A stretch of 57,083 nt of DNA from Duganella radicis (GCF_009720825.1 NZ_WNKY01000040.1:1-57083), one strand, 5' to 3'; shown: positions 17,963 to 27,018, numbered from the stretch's first letter. The notes: generated by a model not told the origin, from the letters alone. Numbers and translations are program-made.

Positions 17963-18816
17963 TGCTGCTCGATTCCATCCGTACCCAACTCGACTCGCTC
18001 TCCAAATCGGAGCGCAAGGTGGCGTTGGCCGTGCTCGAACATCCGACGCAGACGGTCAACCAGAACATCACTGCGCTGGCCAAAAGCGCGCAAGTGTCGG
18101 AACCGACCGTGGTACGTTTCTGCCGCACGCTGGGCTATGACGGCTGGCACGAGTTCAAGCTCAAGCTGGCCCAGGGCCTGGCGCTGGCCCTGCCCGGCCT
18201 GAACGAACAGCCGACCCAGGACGACCTGGCGGCGGACCTGGTCAACAAGATTTGCAGCCGCTCGATCAACACCCTGCTCGACCTGCGCAACAACCTCGAT
18301 CCGGAAGCGATCCAGAAGGCGCTGGACATCCTGTCCAAGGCCAACAAGATCGAGTTTTACGGACAAGGCACCTCCGGCATCGTGGCGGCCGACGCGCAGC
18401 ACAAATTCTTCCGCTCCGGCGTGCCGACGGTGGCCTATGCCGACCCGCACATCCACAGCATCGCGGCGGCCCTGCTGCGCACGGGCGACGCGCTGGTGGC
18501 GATCTCCCAGCGCGGCAACAGCCCGTCGCTGGTGCGCTCGGTGAAACTGGCGCGCCGCGGCGGCGCCGACGTGATCGTGCTGGCGCCGTCCGGCACCCCG
18601 CTGGCGGACCTGGCGACGGTGCTGATCCCGATCGACCTGATCTTCAACATCGACCCCTACACGCCGATCTCGGCGCGCCTGGCCTACCTGGTGGTGATCG
18701 ACGTGCTGGCGGTCGGCCTGGCCCTGCAGCGCGGCCCCGAGTTCCGCAAGAAAATGCAGAACGCCCAGAAAGCCTTGCAGGAATTCGACCTGCAATTCGA
18801 TTCCTTCATCGGCTGA
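17962..18816 (+). CDS. hexR: RpiR-family regulator, probable HexR
   Basis: A 284-residue RpiR-type regulator: an N-terminal helix-turn-helix domain (about 1-77, with NITALAKSAQVSEPTVVRFCRTLGY) followed by a SIS sugar-phosphate-binding domain (about 120-260, with EFYGQGTSGIVAADAQHKFFRSG and ISQRGNSPSLVRSV). HexR represses zwf, edd-eda and related genes and is released by KDPG in characterised proteobacteria. The name rests on the domain pair plus context: it overlaps the zwf stop and HexR-like operators precede zwf and lie between edd and pgi. A few bases upstream GGAAG may serve as ribosome binding site. Confidence 0.9.
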   Translation: MLLDSIRTQLDSLSKSERKVALAVLEHPTQTVNQNITALAKSAQVSEPTVVRFCRTLGYDGWHEFKLKLAQGLALALPGLNEQPTQDDLAADLVNKICSRSINTLLDLRNNLDPEAIQKALDILSKANKIEFYGQGTSGIVAADAQHKFFRSGVPTVAYADPHIHSIAAALLRTGDALVAISQRGNSPSLVRSVKLARRGGADVIVLAPSGTPLADLATVLIPIDLIFNIDPYTPISARLAYLVVIDVLAVGLALQRGPEFRKKMQNAQKALQEFDLQFDSFIG

Positions 18817-18830
18817 TCCATTCTGAGGGC

Positions 18831-18855
18831 GAGCTCGAGTGATACCACTCGGCTC
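18831..18855. terminator. hairpin between convergent hexR and DJ-1-like gene
   Basis: CGAGTG (18836-18841) pairs with CACTCG (18846-18851) around a four-base loop, and GAGC (18831-18834) with GCTC (18852-18855), leaving one bulged T. There is no T-run directly after the stem on the plus strand, so strength as an intrinsic terminator is uncertain. Confidence 0.5.
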
Positions 18856-18879
18856 CCGCTCTACCTTCTCGCGCTTTTC

Positions 18880-19470
18880 CTAGTCAGTCCAATCGTAGTC
18901 CATGTGGCGCGCGGTGGCGCGCGCCAACTCACGCCCCGCCAGCCGCGCGACCAGGTGCAGCGACACGTCGATGCCGGCCGTGACGCCGCCGGCGGCGACG
19001 ATGGCGCCATGGCTGGGCAGGCGCCGCTTGCCCGCTATCCGCAACTCGGGAAACGCGGCGGCCGGCCCGGCCGGCGGCTGTCGCGCCGCCACCGGCCGGC
19101 CGTCAAGCAGCCCGGCCTGTGTGAGCAGGAAAGCGCCGGTGCCGATGGCGGCCACCAGTTCGCAGTCACGCGCGACGCCGGCGATCCAGGCCATGACATC
19201 GGGCCTGGCCAATTCGGCGTCGACGACGCCACCGGGCACGATCAGCACGTCGATGCCGGCGCCGCCGAAGTCGGCCTCGGGGAAAACGGTCAATCCGGCG
19301 CGCGCGCGCAGCAGCGCCGGGGTGCGGCCGACGGTGCGGATCCGGAACGGCGGCGCCTCCGGCGTCGCCATGGCGCTGACGCGCGTGGCACAGGTAAATA
19401 CTTCATAGGGGCCGGCGACGTCAAGAATCCCGACGTCGTCGTAAACATAGATGCCGATGGAGCGGGTCAT
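18880..19470 (-). CDS. DJ-1/PfpI-family protein lacking the nucleophilic Cys
   Basis: A 196-residue protein with the DJ-1/PfpI (class I glutamine amidotransferase-like) fold: IGIYVYDDVGILDVAGPYEVF at the start, LIVPGG near residue 75 and the helix GAFLLTQAGLLDGR. At the elbow where relatives have Cys-Thr-Gly-Ala it reads G110-T-G-A, and the downstream Thr-His-Trp motif is replaced by AARQP, so both Cys and His are missing. It therefore probably has no catalytic activity of the family type and may be a binding or regulatory protein. It is divergent from a GlxA-type regulator that has the intact residues. Start MTRSIGIYV at 19470; in-frame starts further upstream lie in the promoter region. Confidence 0.82.
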   Translation of the reverse strand: MTRSIGIYVYDDVGILDVAGPYEVFTCATRVSAMATPEAPPFRIRTVGRTPALLRARAGLTVFPEADFGGAGIDVLIVPGGVVDAELARPDVMAWIAGVARDCELVAAIGTGAFLLTQAGLLDGRPVAARQPPAGPAAAFPELRIAGKRRLPSHGAIVAAGGVTAGIDVSLHLVARLAGRELARATARHMDYDWTD

Positions 19471-19514
19471 GCGCGCCTCCCGAAACGAAAGGCAGCATCT
19501 TCCCAGTTCCGCGC

Positions 19515-19544
19515 TTGACACAAGTGACATCGATGATGGAATAT
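19515..19544 (+). promoter_or_regulatory. possible promoter of the GlxA-type regulator
   Basis: TTGACA at 19515-19520 is a perfect -35. The best -10 at the right distance is GAATAT (19539-19544, spacer 18), a weak match. The start site would fall at about 19551, only a few bases before the ATG at 19553, which has no Shine-Dalgarno. Confidence 0.35.
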
Positions 19545-19552
19545 CTGCCAAT

Positions 19553-20587
19553 ATGCGTGCCGCTCAACATTCCAGCCCCGATTCCGCCCCGACGTCCGTC
19601 ACCGCGCCCGCCATCGACGTGTGGCTGCTGGTGCTGCCGCGCTTCGCGCTGCTCGACGCCACCGGCCCGGCCCAGGTGTTCTCCACCGCGAACGACGAGG
19701 CGCGCGACGCCGGCCGGCCCGCGCCATACGCAATACACATGGTCTCGCCCGGCGGCGGCCTGGTCACCTCCGCCGCCGGGCTGAGCGTACTCACCGCGCC
19801 GCTGCCCACCGGCGGCCTGGCCGGAGCGACGCTGATCATGGTGGGCGGTCGAGGCCTGGAGGATGGCAGCAGCCCGGCGCTGACGCCGGACATCGTGCGC
19901 TGGGTGGCCGAGGCCGGCGGCGGCGCGAACGCCGTCAAGCGCTGCTGCTCGGTATGCACCGGCGCATTCGTGATGGCGCGCAGCGGATTGCTGGACGGGC
20001 GCCGCGCCGTCACCCACTGGCAGGACGCGGCGCAGCTGCAGGCACAGTTCCCGGCCATCACCGTCCAGGAAGACGCCATCTATATCAAGGACGGCCCTAT
20101 CTATACGTCGGCCGGCATCGCCGCCGGCATCGATCTGGCGCTTAGCCTGGTCGGCGAGGACCTGGGCCGCTCCTTCGCGTTGCGCGTGGCCAAGCGGCTG
20201 GTGGTGTTTTTCAAGCGCCCCGGCGGCCAGCGCCAGTTCAGCTCTGAATTGCTGGCGCAGGCCGACCCGCAAGGCTTGCACGGCCAGTTGACGGCGTGGT
20301 TGCGTCCGCGCCTTAAGCAGCCGATCGATGTCAACCAGATGGCGGCCGCGTTTGCCCTGTCGGTGCGCTCGCTGCACCGCAAGTTACAGCGGGAAGCGGG
20401 CGTGTCGCCGGCGCAGTTGCTGCTGCGGCTGCGCATGGAGCGCGCCTGCGCGCTGCTCGAGCAGCCCGGCATGTCGGTCAAGCGCGCCGCCGCCCAGAGT
20501 GGCTTTGGCAGCGAATACAATCTGCGGCGCGCGTTCGCCGCGCAGCTGGGCGTGGTGCCCAGCGAGTACCAGGCGCGCTTCGGCTGA
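19553..20587 (+). CDS. GlxA-type AraC-family regulator with DJ-1/PfpI domain
   Basis: A 344-residue fusion. The N-terminal DJ-1/PfpI-like domain (about 18-200) keeps the elbow Cys (C135 in SVCTGAFVMARSGLLDGR) and the following His (H155 in AVTHW). The C-terminal AraC helix-turn-helix pair (about 245-340) includes FALSVRSLHRKLQREAGVSPAQLLLRLRMERA and AAAQSGFGSEYNLRRAFAAQLGVVPSEY. Such proteins sense small molecules, often amino or quaternary ammonium compounds; the ligand here is unknown. The frame is open upstream to 19451, overlapping the divergent gene, so 19553 is preferred although it lacks a clear ribosome binding site. The likely target is the divergent DJ-1-like gene. Confidence 0.88.
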   Translation: MRAAQHSSPDSAPTSVTAPAIDVWLLVLPRFALLDATGPAQVFSTANDEARDAGRPAPYAIHMVSPGGGLVTSAAGLSVLTAPLPTGGLAGATLIMVGGRGLEDGSSPALTPDIVRWVAEAGGGANAVKRCCSVCTGAFVMARSGLLDGRRAVTHWQDAAQLQAQFPAITVQEDAIYIKDGPIYTSAGIAAGIDLALSLVGEDLGRSFALRVAKRLVVFFKRPGGQRQFSSELLAQADPQGLHGQLTAWLRPRLKQPIDVNQMAAAFALSVRSLHRKLQREAGVSPAQLLLRLRMERACALLEQPGMSVKRAAAQSGFGSEYNLRRAFAAQLGVVPSEYQARFG

Positions 20588-20662
20588 CACCGCACACCCG
20601 GGGCGGGACGAAATCCGCAACTCGTATATGATAGAAGACTCTATTTCCGTCAATTGATAACG

Positions 20663-20719
20663 ATGATGGCGACAACCCGCAATGTGCCGGAGCCGGTAAT
20701 TCGCAAGGAGCTGCGCTAG
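20663..20719 (+). CDS. possible 18-residue leader peptide before the EamA transporter
   Basis: ATGATG at 20663 opens an 18-codon frame (MMATTRNVPEPVIRKELR) ending with TAG at 20717-20719, three bases before the transporter ATG. The frame covers the GGAG that serves as the transporter ribosome binding site, so its translation could influence the downstream gene. Short frames arise easily by chance; there is no further support. Confidence 0.25.
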   Translation: MMATTRNVPEPVIRKELR

Positions 20720-20722
20720 CCG

Positions 20723-21586
20723 ATGGAAGGTTCGGTGGTCACCGTCGTGCTGTTTGCCGCGCTGCTGCACGCCAGCTGGAACGCGCTGGTCAAGGCCGGT
20801 CCCGATAAATACCTGACCACCCTGCTGGTGGCCTGCGGCGCCGGCGCCGTCTCGCTGCCGCTGCTGCCCTTCGCCGCCATGCCGCGCGCCGACAGCTGGC
20901 CGTGGCTGATCGCCTCCGCCTGCTGCCAGGTGATCTATTACCGCCTGCTGGCCGCCGCCTACAAACATGGCGACATGAGCCAGGCCTACCCGCTGATGCG
21001 CGGCGCCGCGCCGCTGCTGGTGGCGCTGGCCAGCGTGCCGCTGCTGGGCGAACGCCTGCACTGGCGGCAGGACGTCGCCATCACGCTGATCTGCGGCGGC
21101 GTGCTGACCCTGACCATCCTGCGCGGCGCCAGCGCCGGCGCCGACACCGCCGCCAACCGTGCAGCGCGGCGCCGCGCCACCGCCTACGCCTTGCTCAACG
21201 CCGCCGTCATCGCCGCCTACACCATGATCGACGGCGTCGGCGTGCGCAAATCCGCCGCGCCGGCCGCTTATACCATGTGGCTGTTCGTGCTGACCGCCGC
21301 CCTGCTGCTGCTCTGCTCCACCAACCGCTGGCGCGAAATCCCGGCCTACGCCCGCGCCCACCTGCGTGTGATGCTGCTGGGCGGTTTCGGCACGCTGGCC
21401 TCCTACGGCCTGGCCCTGTGGGCCATGACGCACGCCCCGGTGGCCGCCGTGGCCGCCCTGCGCGAAACCGCCATCCTGTTCGCCGCCGTCATCGCCGCCC
21501 TGTTCCTGCGCGAAAAACTGGCGCCCGGCCGCATCCTCGCCATCACCCTGATCGCTTGCGGCGCAATTGTGATGCGCCTCGGCTGA
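20723..21586 (+). CDS. EamA/DMT-superfamily transporter
   Basis: A 287-residue inner-membrane protein with about ten hydrophobic helices in two EamA repeats, typical of drug/metabolite exporters of this superfamily. The N-terminal VVTVVLFAALLHASWNALVK and the conserved GAAPLLVALASVPLLGERLHW fit the family. GGAG at 20707-20710 is the ribosome binding site. It lies between the GlxA-type regulator and tal, all on the plus strand. The substrate cannot be told; regulators of this type often sit beside exporters, so control by the preceding gene is possible. Confidence 0.9.
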   Translation: MEGSVVTVVLFAALLHASWNALVKAGPDKYLTTLLVACGAGAVSLPLLPFAAMPRADSWPWLIASACCQVIYYRLLAAAYKHGDMSQAYPLMRGAAPLLVALASVPLLGERLHWRQDVAITLICGGVLTLTILRGASAGADTAANRAARRRATAYALLNAAVIAAYTMIDGVGVRKSAAPAAYTMWLFVLTAALLLLCSTNRWREIPAYARAHLRVMLLGGFGTLASYGLALWAMTHAPVAAVAALRETAILFAAVIAALFLREKLAPGRILAITLIACGAIVMRLG

Positions 21587-21639
21587 GACGGAGTAAAATA
21601 AGCGCGACCACCACTTTTCTTATCAGATTGGCAGCACTT

Positions 21640-22575
21640 ATGAACCAACTCGAACAGCTCAAGCAACACACCATCGTGGTCGCCGACACCGGCGACTTCC
21701 AGGCCATCCAGCAATACACCCCGCGCGACGCCACCACCAATCCGTCGCTGATCCTGAAGGCGGTGCAAAAAGAAGAGTACAAGCCGCTGCTGGAAAAAGC
21801 CGTGCGCGATAACATGGACGCCAGCACCGGCGAAGTGATCGATCACCTGCTGGTCGCCTTCGGCAAGCAAATCCTGCGCGTGATCCCGGGCCGCGTGTCG
21901 ACCGAAATCGACGCCGCCTTGTCCTTCAACACCGCCGCCTCGGTGGCCAAGGGCCGCGACCTGATCAAGCTGTACGAAAAGAACGGCATCGACCGCGAAC
22001 GTGTGCTGATCAAGATGGCCTCGACCTGGGAAGGCATCCGCGCCGCCGAAATCCTGGAGAAGGAAGGCATCCACACCAACATGACGCTGCTGTTCTCGCT
22101 GCCGCAGGCCATCGCCTGCGCCGAAGCGGGCGCCAAGCTGATTTCGCCGTTCGTCGGCCGCATCTACGACTGGTACAAAAAGTCCACCGGCATCGACTAC
22201 CAGGGCGCCGAAGATCCGGGCGTGCAGTCGGTCAAGCGCATCTACAACTACTACCGCAAGTTCGGCTACAACACCGAAGTGATGGGCGCCAGCTTCCGCA
22301 ACACCGGCCAGATCCTGGAACTGGCCGGCTGCGACCTGCTGACCATCAGCCCGGACCTGCTGCAAAAACTGGCCGACACCAACGCCCCGCTCGAGCGCAA
22401 ACTGAGCCCGGACGCCAGCAGCAGCGCGCCGATCGGCAAGATCGCCATCGACGAGCCGACCTTCCGCTTCATGTTCAACGAAGACGCCATGGCCACCGAG
22501 AAGACCGCCGAAGGCATCCGCTCCTTCGTGGCCGATACCGCCAAGCTGAAACAAATCATCTCCGGCATGCGTTAA
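21640..22575 (+). CDS. tal: transaldolase
   Basis: Transfers a dihydroxyacetone unit between sugar phosphates in the non-oxidative pentose phosphate pathway. The 311-residue protein is a typical class I transaldolase: the signature DATTNPSLILKA near residue 30, the Schiff-base Lys in RVLIKMASTWEGIRAAE (about 132) and MGASFRNTGQI. Length is near E. coli TalB (317). The frame is open far upstream through the transporter gene, but the ATG at 21640 is the homologous start. It appears to be the end of its transcript: a strong terminator follows. Confidence 0.96.
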   Translation: MNQLEQLKQHTIVVADTGDFQAIQQYTPRDATTNPSLILKAVQKEEYKPLLEKAVRDNMDASTGEVIDHLLVAFGKQILRVIPGRVSTEIDAALSFNTAASVAKGRDLIKLYEKNGIDRERVLIKMASTWEGIRAAEILEKEGIHTNMTLLFSLPQAIACAEAGAKLISPFVGRIYDWYKKSTGIDYQGAEDPGVQSVKRIYNYYRKFGYNTEVMGASFRNTGQILELAGCDLLTISPDLLQKLADTNAPLERKLSPDASSSAPIGKIAIDEPTFRFMFNEDAMATEKTAEGIRSFVADTAKLKQIISGMR

Positions 22576-22593
22576 TCGCCGGGATTGCTCTGC

Positions 22594-22635
22594 AAAAGGC
22601 AGGAGCGCGGCACAGGCCGCCCTCCTGCCTTTTTT
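22594..22635 (+). terminator. intrinsic terminator of tal
   Basis: AAAAGGCAGGAG (22594-22605) pairs with CTCCTGCCTTTT (22622-22633), a 12-base stem with a GC-rich loop, followed by further T residues. This is a strong rho-independent terminator between tal and the efflux operon. Confidence 0.88.
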
Positions 22636-22677
22636 GCATTACAATCTTGCCTTAACTATAAACACCGCGAGACATCC

Positions 22678-23853
22678 ATGAGATTCGTCCCTCGTTGCAC
22701 CGCCCTTGCCCTCCTTACCCTGTTGAGCGCCTGCGGCGACAAGGAAGCGCCCAAGAGCGCGCCGCCGCCCGCCGCCGTTTCCGTCATCACCGTCGCTCCC
22801 GCCGCCGTCACCCTGAACAGCGAACTGCCCGGCCGCACCGAGGCCTCGCGCATCGCACAGGTGCGCGCGCGCACCGCCGGCATCGTGCTGCAACGGGTGT
22901 ACAAGGAAGGCGGCGATGTGAAGGCGGGCGAAGTCCTGTTCCGCATCGACCCGGCGCAGTTCCAGGCCTCGTACGACAGCGCGCAGGCGGCGGTGGCCAA
23001 GGCCGAGGCCAATCTGGCGCAGGCCGATCTCAAGGTGAAACGGTATAAACCATTATTGGCGGCGCAGGCGGTCAGTCAGCAGGAATACGACGACGCCGTC
23101 ACCGCGCAGAAACAGGCGGCGGCCGATCTGGCCACCAGCAAGGCGGCCCGCACCAACGCCGGCCTGACGCTGGGCTACGCCACCGTCACCTCGCCCATCT
23201 CCGGCCGCGTGAGCCGCGCGCTGGTCACCGAGGGCGCGCTGGTCGGCCAGGGCGAAGCGACGCCGATGGCCACCGTGCAGCAGCTCGATCCGATCTACGT
23301 CACCATCACGCAATCGTCCACCGACGTGCTGAAGCTGCAACGCGCGCTGGCCGAGGGCAAGCTGCAACGCGCCGGCAAAGACCAGGTACGCGTGACGCTG
23401 GTGACGGAAGACGGCCAGCCCTACCCGCAGGCCGGCAAGCTGCTGTTCTCCGATGTGTCGGTGGACGAAAGCACCGGCACCGTCTCCATGCGCGCCGAAT
23501 TCCCGAATCCGAACCGCGTCCTCCTGCCCGGCATGTACGTGCGCGCCCGCCTTGAGCAGGGCGTCAGCGAGGCGGCCATCACCGTGCCGCAGCAAGCCAT
23601 CGTCCGCACCAACGAGGGATCGACGGTGCTGATCGTCGGCGCCGATAACAAAGTGGTTTCGCAGCCGGTGACGGCCAATGCCAACGACGGCAACAACTGG
23701 GTGGTGAGCGCCGGCCTGAAAGGCGGCGAGCGCATTGTGGTCGAAGGCTTCCAGAAGGCCAAGCCCGGCGCCACCGTGAACCCGCAGCCGTGGAAAGGCC
23801 CGGTGGGCGCCACGCCGGCTCCCGCCACGCCAGCCGCGGCCGCGGCCAAGTAA
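22678..23853 (+). CDS. RND efflux periplasmic adaptor (AcrA/MexA family)
   Basis: A 391-residue membrane fusion protein that links the inner-membrane pump to the outer-membrane channel. A lipoprotein signal ends at LLSAC with lipidated C19. The body has the barrel-sandwich (RVYKEGGDVKAGEVLFRIDPAQF), an alpha-helical hairpin (about 95-165) and the second lipoyl half (YATVTSPISGRVSRALVTEGALVGQGE). Start at 22678; the frame is open 31 codons further up through the terminator of tal. The pump gene follows after 12 bases. No dedicated regulator gene is adjacent. Confidence 0.94.
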   Translation: MRFVPRCTALALLTLLSACGDKEAPKSAPPPAAVSVITVAPAAVTLNSELPGRTEASRIAQVRARTAGIVLQRVYKEGGDVKAGEVLFRIDPAQFQASYDSAQAAVAKAEANLAQADLKVKRYKPLLAAQAVSQQEYDDAVTAQKQAAADLATSKAARTNAGLTLGYATVTSPISGRVSRALVTEGALVGQGEATPMATVQQLDPIYVTITQSSTDVLKLQRALAEGKLQRAGKDQVRVTLVTEDGQPYPQAGKLLFSDVSVDESTGTVSMRAEFPNPNRVLLPGMYVRARLEQGVSEAAITVPQQAIVRTNEGSTVLIVGADNKVVSQPVTANANDGNNWVVSAGLKGGERIVVEGFQKAKPGATVNPQPWKGPVGATPAPATPAAAAAK

Positions 23854-23865
23854 GCGGGGACCCAC

Positions 23866-26800
23866 ATGGCCAAGTTCTTCATTGATCGCCCGGTGTTCGC
23901 ATGGGTGATCGCCCTGTTCATCCTGCTGGGCGGGATGCTGGCGATCACCGTGCTGCCGGTATCGCAATACCCGACCATTGCGCCGCCATCCATCGTGGTG
24001 ACGGCCAACTACCCCGGCGCCACCGCGCAAGTGCTGGACGACGCCGTCACCAGCGTCATCGAACAGGAAATGAACGGCGCCGACGGCCTGCAATACGTGG
24101 AATCGCAAAGCGAGGCCAGTGGCGCCGTCAACATCACCGTCACCTTCGTCCCCGGCACCAATCCTGACCTGGCGGCGGTGGATGTACAGAACCGCATCAA
24201 GCGGGTGGAATCTCGCCTGCCGGCCGCCGTCACGCAGCAAGGCGTGCAAGTCAACAAAGCCCGCTCAAACATCCTGATGTTCGTCGGCCTGACCTCCACC
24301 GACGGCCGGCTCGATCCCACCGGTCTGGGCGACTACATGGCGCGCAACGTGGTCAACGAAATCAAGCGCATTCCCGGCGTGGGGCAAGCGCAGTTGTTCG
24401 GCACCGAGCGCGCCATGCGCATCTGGGTCGATCCGCAAAAGCTGGTCGGCCTGAAACTGAACATGGCCGACGTGACGGCGGCGATCCGCGCGCAGAATGC
24501 GCAAGTCACCTCCGGCACGCTGGGCGACCTGCCCAGCCCTGCGCAGCAAACCTACTCCGCGCCCATCGTGGTGAGCGGCCAGCTGACCTCCACCACGGAG
24601 TTCAGCCAGATCGTGCTGCGCGCGAATCCGAACGGGTCGCTGGTGCGGCTGAAAGACGTGGCCCGCATCGAAATGGGCGGCGCCAGCTTCACCACCAGCG
24701 CGCGCCTGAACGGCCAGCCGTTCGCGGCGATCGCCGTCCAGCTGTCCCTGACCGGCAACGCGCTGCAAACCGCCACCGCCGTGCACGAAAAAATGGATCA
24801 GCTGGCGAAGTACTTCCCGCCCGGCGTGAAGTACACCATCCCGTACGACACCTCGCTGTTCGTCAAAATCTCGATCGAGGAAGTGGTCAAGACCCTGCTG
24901 GAAGCGGTGCTGCTGGTGTTCCTGGTGATGTACCTGTTCCTGCAAAACATCCGCTACACCCTGATCCCGACCATCGTGGTGCCGGTGGCCTTGATGGGCA
25001 CCTTCGCGGCGATGCAGCTGTTCGGCTTCTCCATCAACGTGCTGACCATGTTCGGCATGGTGCTGGCGATCGGCATCCTGGTCGACGACGCCATCGTGGT
25101 GGTGGAAAACGTCGAACGCATCATGAGCGAGGAAGGCCTGTCGCCGCGCGACGCCACCCGCAAGGCCATGAGTCAGATCACCGGCGCCATCATCGGCATC
25201 ACGCTGGTGCTGGTGGCGGTGTTCATCCCGATGGCCTTCTTCGGCGGCGCGGTGGGCGCGATCTACCGCCAGTTCTCGCTGGCGATGGTATCGGCCATGC
25301 TGTTCTCCGCACTGATGGCGCTGACCCTGACCCCGGCCTTGTGCGCCACCATGCTCAAGCCAGTGGAGGCCGGCCATCACCACGAGAAGAAAGGCTTCTT
25401 CGGCTGGTTCAACCGCAAGTTCGCGGTGACGGCCACCGGTTACCAGGGCATGATCGCGCGCATCCTCAAGCGCACCGGCCGTTATCTCGTGATCTTCGCG
25501 CTGCTGTGCGGCGTGGTGGGCTGGCTGTACGCCAAGCTGCCATCGTCCTTCCTGCCAAACGAAGACCAGGGCTACCTGATCGCCAACGTCCAGCTGCCGC
25601 CGGGCGCGTCGCAATCGCGCACACAGGCCGTGCTGGCGCAGGCCGACGCCTACTTCCGCAAACAGCCGGCCGTGGCGCGCACCATCTCGGTGGCGGGCTT
25701 CTCGTTCTCCGGCAATGGCCAGAACGCTGGCCTGATCTTCATCCCGCTGAAGGACTGGAAAGAACGCGGACCGGAAGACTCGGCGCAGGCGATCGCGCAG
25801 CGCGCGTTTGGCGCGCTGTCGGGCATACCGGATGCCATCATCTTCCCGCTCAGCCCTCCGCCGATCCGTGAACTGGGCAACGCCACCGGCATCACCGCGC
25901 GCTTGCAGGACCGCAGCGCGCAGGGCCACGACGCGCTGGTCGCGGCGCGCAACCAATTGCTGGAACTGGCGGGCAAAAGCCCTGTGCTGAAAGGCGTACG
26001 TCCCGAGGGTCTGGAAGACGCGCCGCAACTGCGGGTGGAAATCGACCGCGAGAAAGCCAACGCGCTGGGCGTGGCCTTCGCCGACATCAACTCCATGATG
26101 TCGACCGCGCTGGGCTCCTCCTATGTGAACGACTTCACCAGCAGCGGTCGGCAACAGCGCGTGATCGTGCAGGCCGACGCGCCGCGCCGCTTGCAGCCGC
26201 AGGACATCATGCAGCTCAACGTGCGCAGCGCCAGCGGGACCATGGTGCCATTCTCCTCGTTCGCCACCTCGCGCTGGATACAAGGCCCGGTGCAGCTGGT
26301 GCGCTACAACGGCTACCCGGCCATCAAACTGACCGGCGACGCGGCGCCAGGCCGCTCCACCGGCGAAGCGATGGCGGAGCTGGAACGCCTGGCGGAGCAA
26401 CTGCCGCCGGGCTTCGGCATCGAATGGACCGGCCAGTCGCTGGAAGAAAAAACCTCCGGCTCGCAGGCGCCGATGCTGTTCGCCCTGTCGCTGCTGGCGG
26501 CCTTCCTGGTGCTGGCGGCGCTGTATGAAAGCGAATCGATTCCGATAGCGGTGCTGCTGGTGGTGCCACTGGGCGTATTGGGCGCGCTGCTGGGCGCCCA
26601 CCTGCGCGCGCTGCCGAATGACGTCTACTTCAAGGTCGGCCTGATTGCGATTATCGGCCTGTCGGCCAAGAACGCGATCCTGATCATCGAATTTGCGAAA
26701 GATCTGCAAGCGCAAGGCAAAGGCTTGATCGAGGCGACGCTGGAGGCGGTGCACCTGCGCTTCCGTCCCATCATCATGACCTCGCTGGCGTTCATTCTCG

Positions 26801-27018
26801 GCGTGCTGCCGCTGGTGATCGCCACCGGCGCGGGATCGGCCAGCCAGCGTGCCATCGGCACCGGTGTGATGGGTGGGATGATTACCGCGACCGTGCTGGC
26901 GGTGTTCCTGGTGCCGGTCTTCTTTGTGGTGGTGCGGCGCATCTTCAAAGGCAGCGAACGTCAGCGCAAGCTGGCCGCGCATGAACTGAATGATAAAAAC
27001 CATGAAACCTATGACTAA
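23866..27018 (+). CDS. RND efflux inner-membrane pump (AcrB/MexB, HAE1 family)
   Basis: A 1050-residue proton-driven multidrug exporter subunit. It starts MAKFFIDRPVFAWVIALFIL as HAE1 pumps do. The proton-relay residues are present: D407 and D408 in LVDDAIVVVENVE and K935 in GLSAKNAILIIEFAKD. Two large periplasmic loops and twelve membrane helices are as in AcrB (1049 residues). It forms a tripartite complex with the adaptor upstream and the outer-membrane factor whose start lies in its last codons. Substrates cannot be predicted from the sequence. Confidence 0.96.
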   Translation: MAKFFIDRPVFAWVIALFILLGGMLAITVLPVSQYPTIAPPSIVVTANYPGATAQVLDDAVTSVIEQEMNGADGLQYVESQSEASGAVNITVTFVPGTNPDLAAVDVQNRIKRVESRLPAAVTQQGVQVNKARSNILMFVGLTSTDGRLDPTGLGDYMARNVVNEIKRIPGVGQAQLFGTERAMRIWVDPQKLVGLKLNMADVTAAIRAQNAQVTSGTLGDLPSPAQQTYSAPIVVSGQLTSTTEFSQIVLRANPNGSLVRLKDVARIEMGGASFTTSARLNGQPFAAIAVQLSLTGNALQTATAVHEKMDQLAKYFPPGVKYTIPYDTSLFVKISIEEVVKTLLEAVLLVFLVMYLFLQNIRYTLIPTIVVPVALMGTFAAMQLFGFSINVLTMFGMVLAIGILVDDAIVVVENVERIMSEEGLSPRDATRKAMSQITGAIIGITLVLVAVFIPMAFFGGAVGAIYRQFSLAMVSAMLFSALMALTLTPALCATMLKPVEAGHHHEKKGFFGWFNRKFAVTATGYQGMIARILKRTGRYLVIFALLCGVVGWLYAKLPSSFLPNEDQGYLIANVQLPPGASQSRTQAVLAQADAYFRKQPAVARTISVAGFSFSGNGQNAGLIFIPLKDWKERGPEDSAQAIAQRAFGALSGIPDAIIFPLSPPPIRELGNATGITARLQDRSAQGHDALVAARNQLLELAGKSPVLKGVRPEGLEDAPQLRVEIDREKANALGVAFADINSMMSTALGSSYVNDFTSSGRQQRVIVQADAPRRLQPQDIMQLNVRSASGTMVPFSSFATSRWIQGPVQLVRYNGYPAIKLTGDAAPGRSTGEAMAELERLAEQLPPGFGIEWTGQSLEEKTSGSQAPMLFALSLLAAFLVLAALYESESIPIAVLLVVPLGVLGALLGAHLRALPNDVYFKVGLIAIIGLSAKNAILIIEFAKDLQAQGKGLIEATLEAVHLRFRPIIMTSLAFILGVLPLVIATGAGSASQRAIGTGVMGGMITATVLAVFLVPVFFVVVRRIFKGSERQRKLAAHELNDKNHETYD

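Noticed and set aside
24265..27003. 912-residue open frame on the minus strand over the RND pump gene
   Set aside because: His/Arg/Gln-rich low-complexity translation that mirrors the codons of the pump gene; no domain or start signal.
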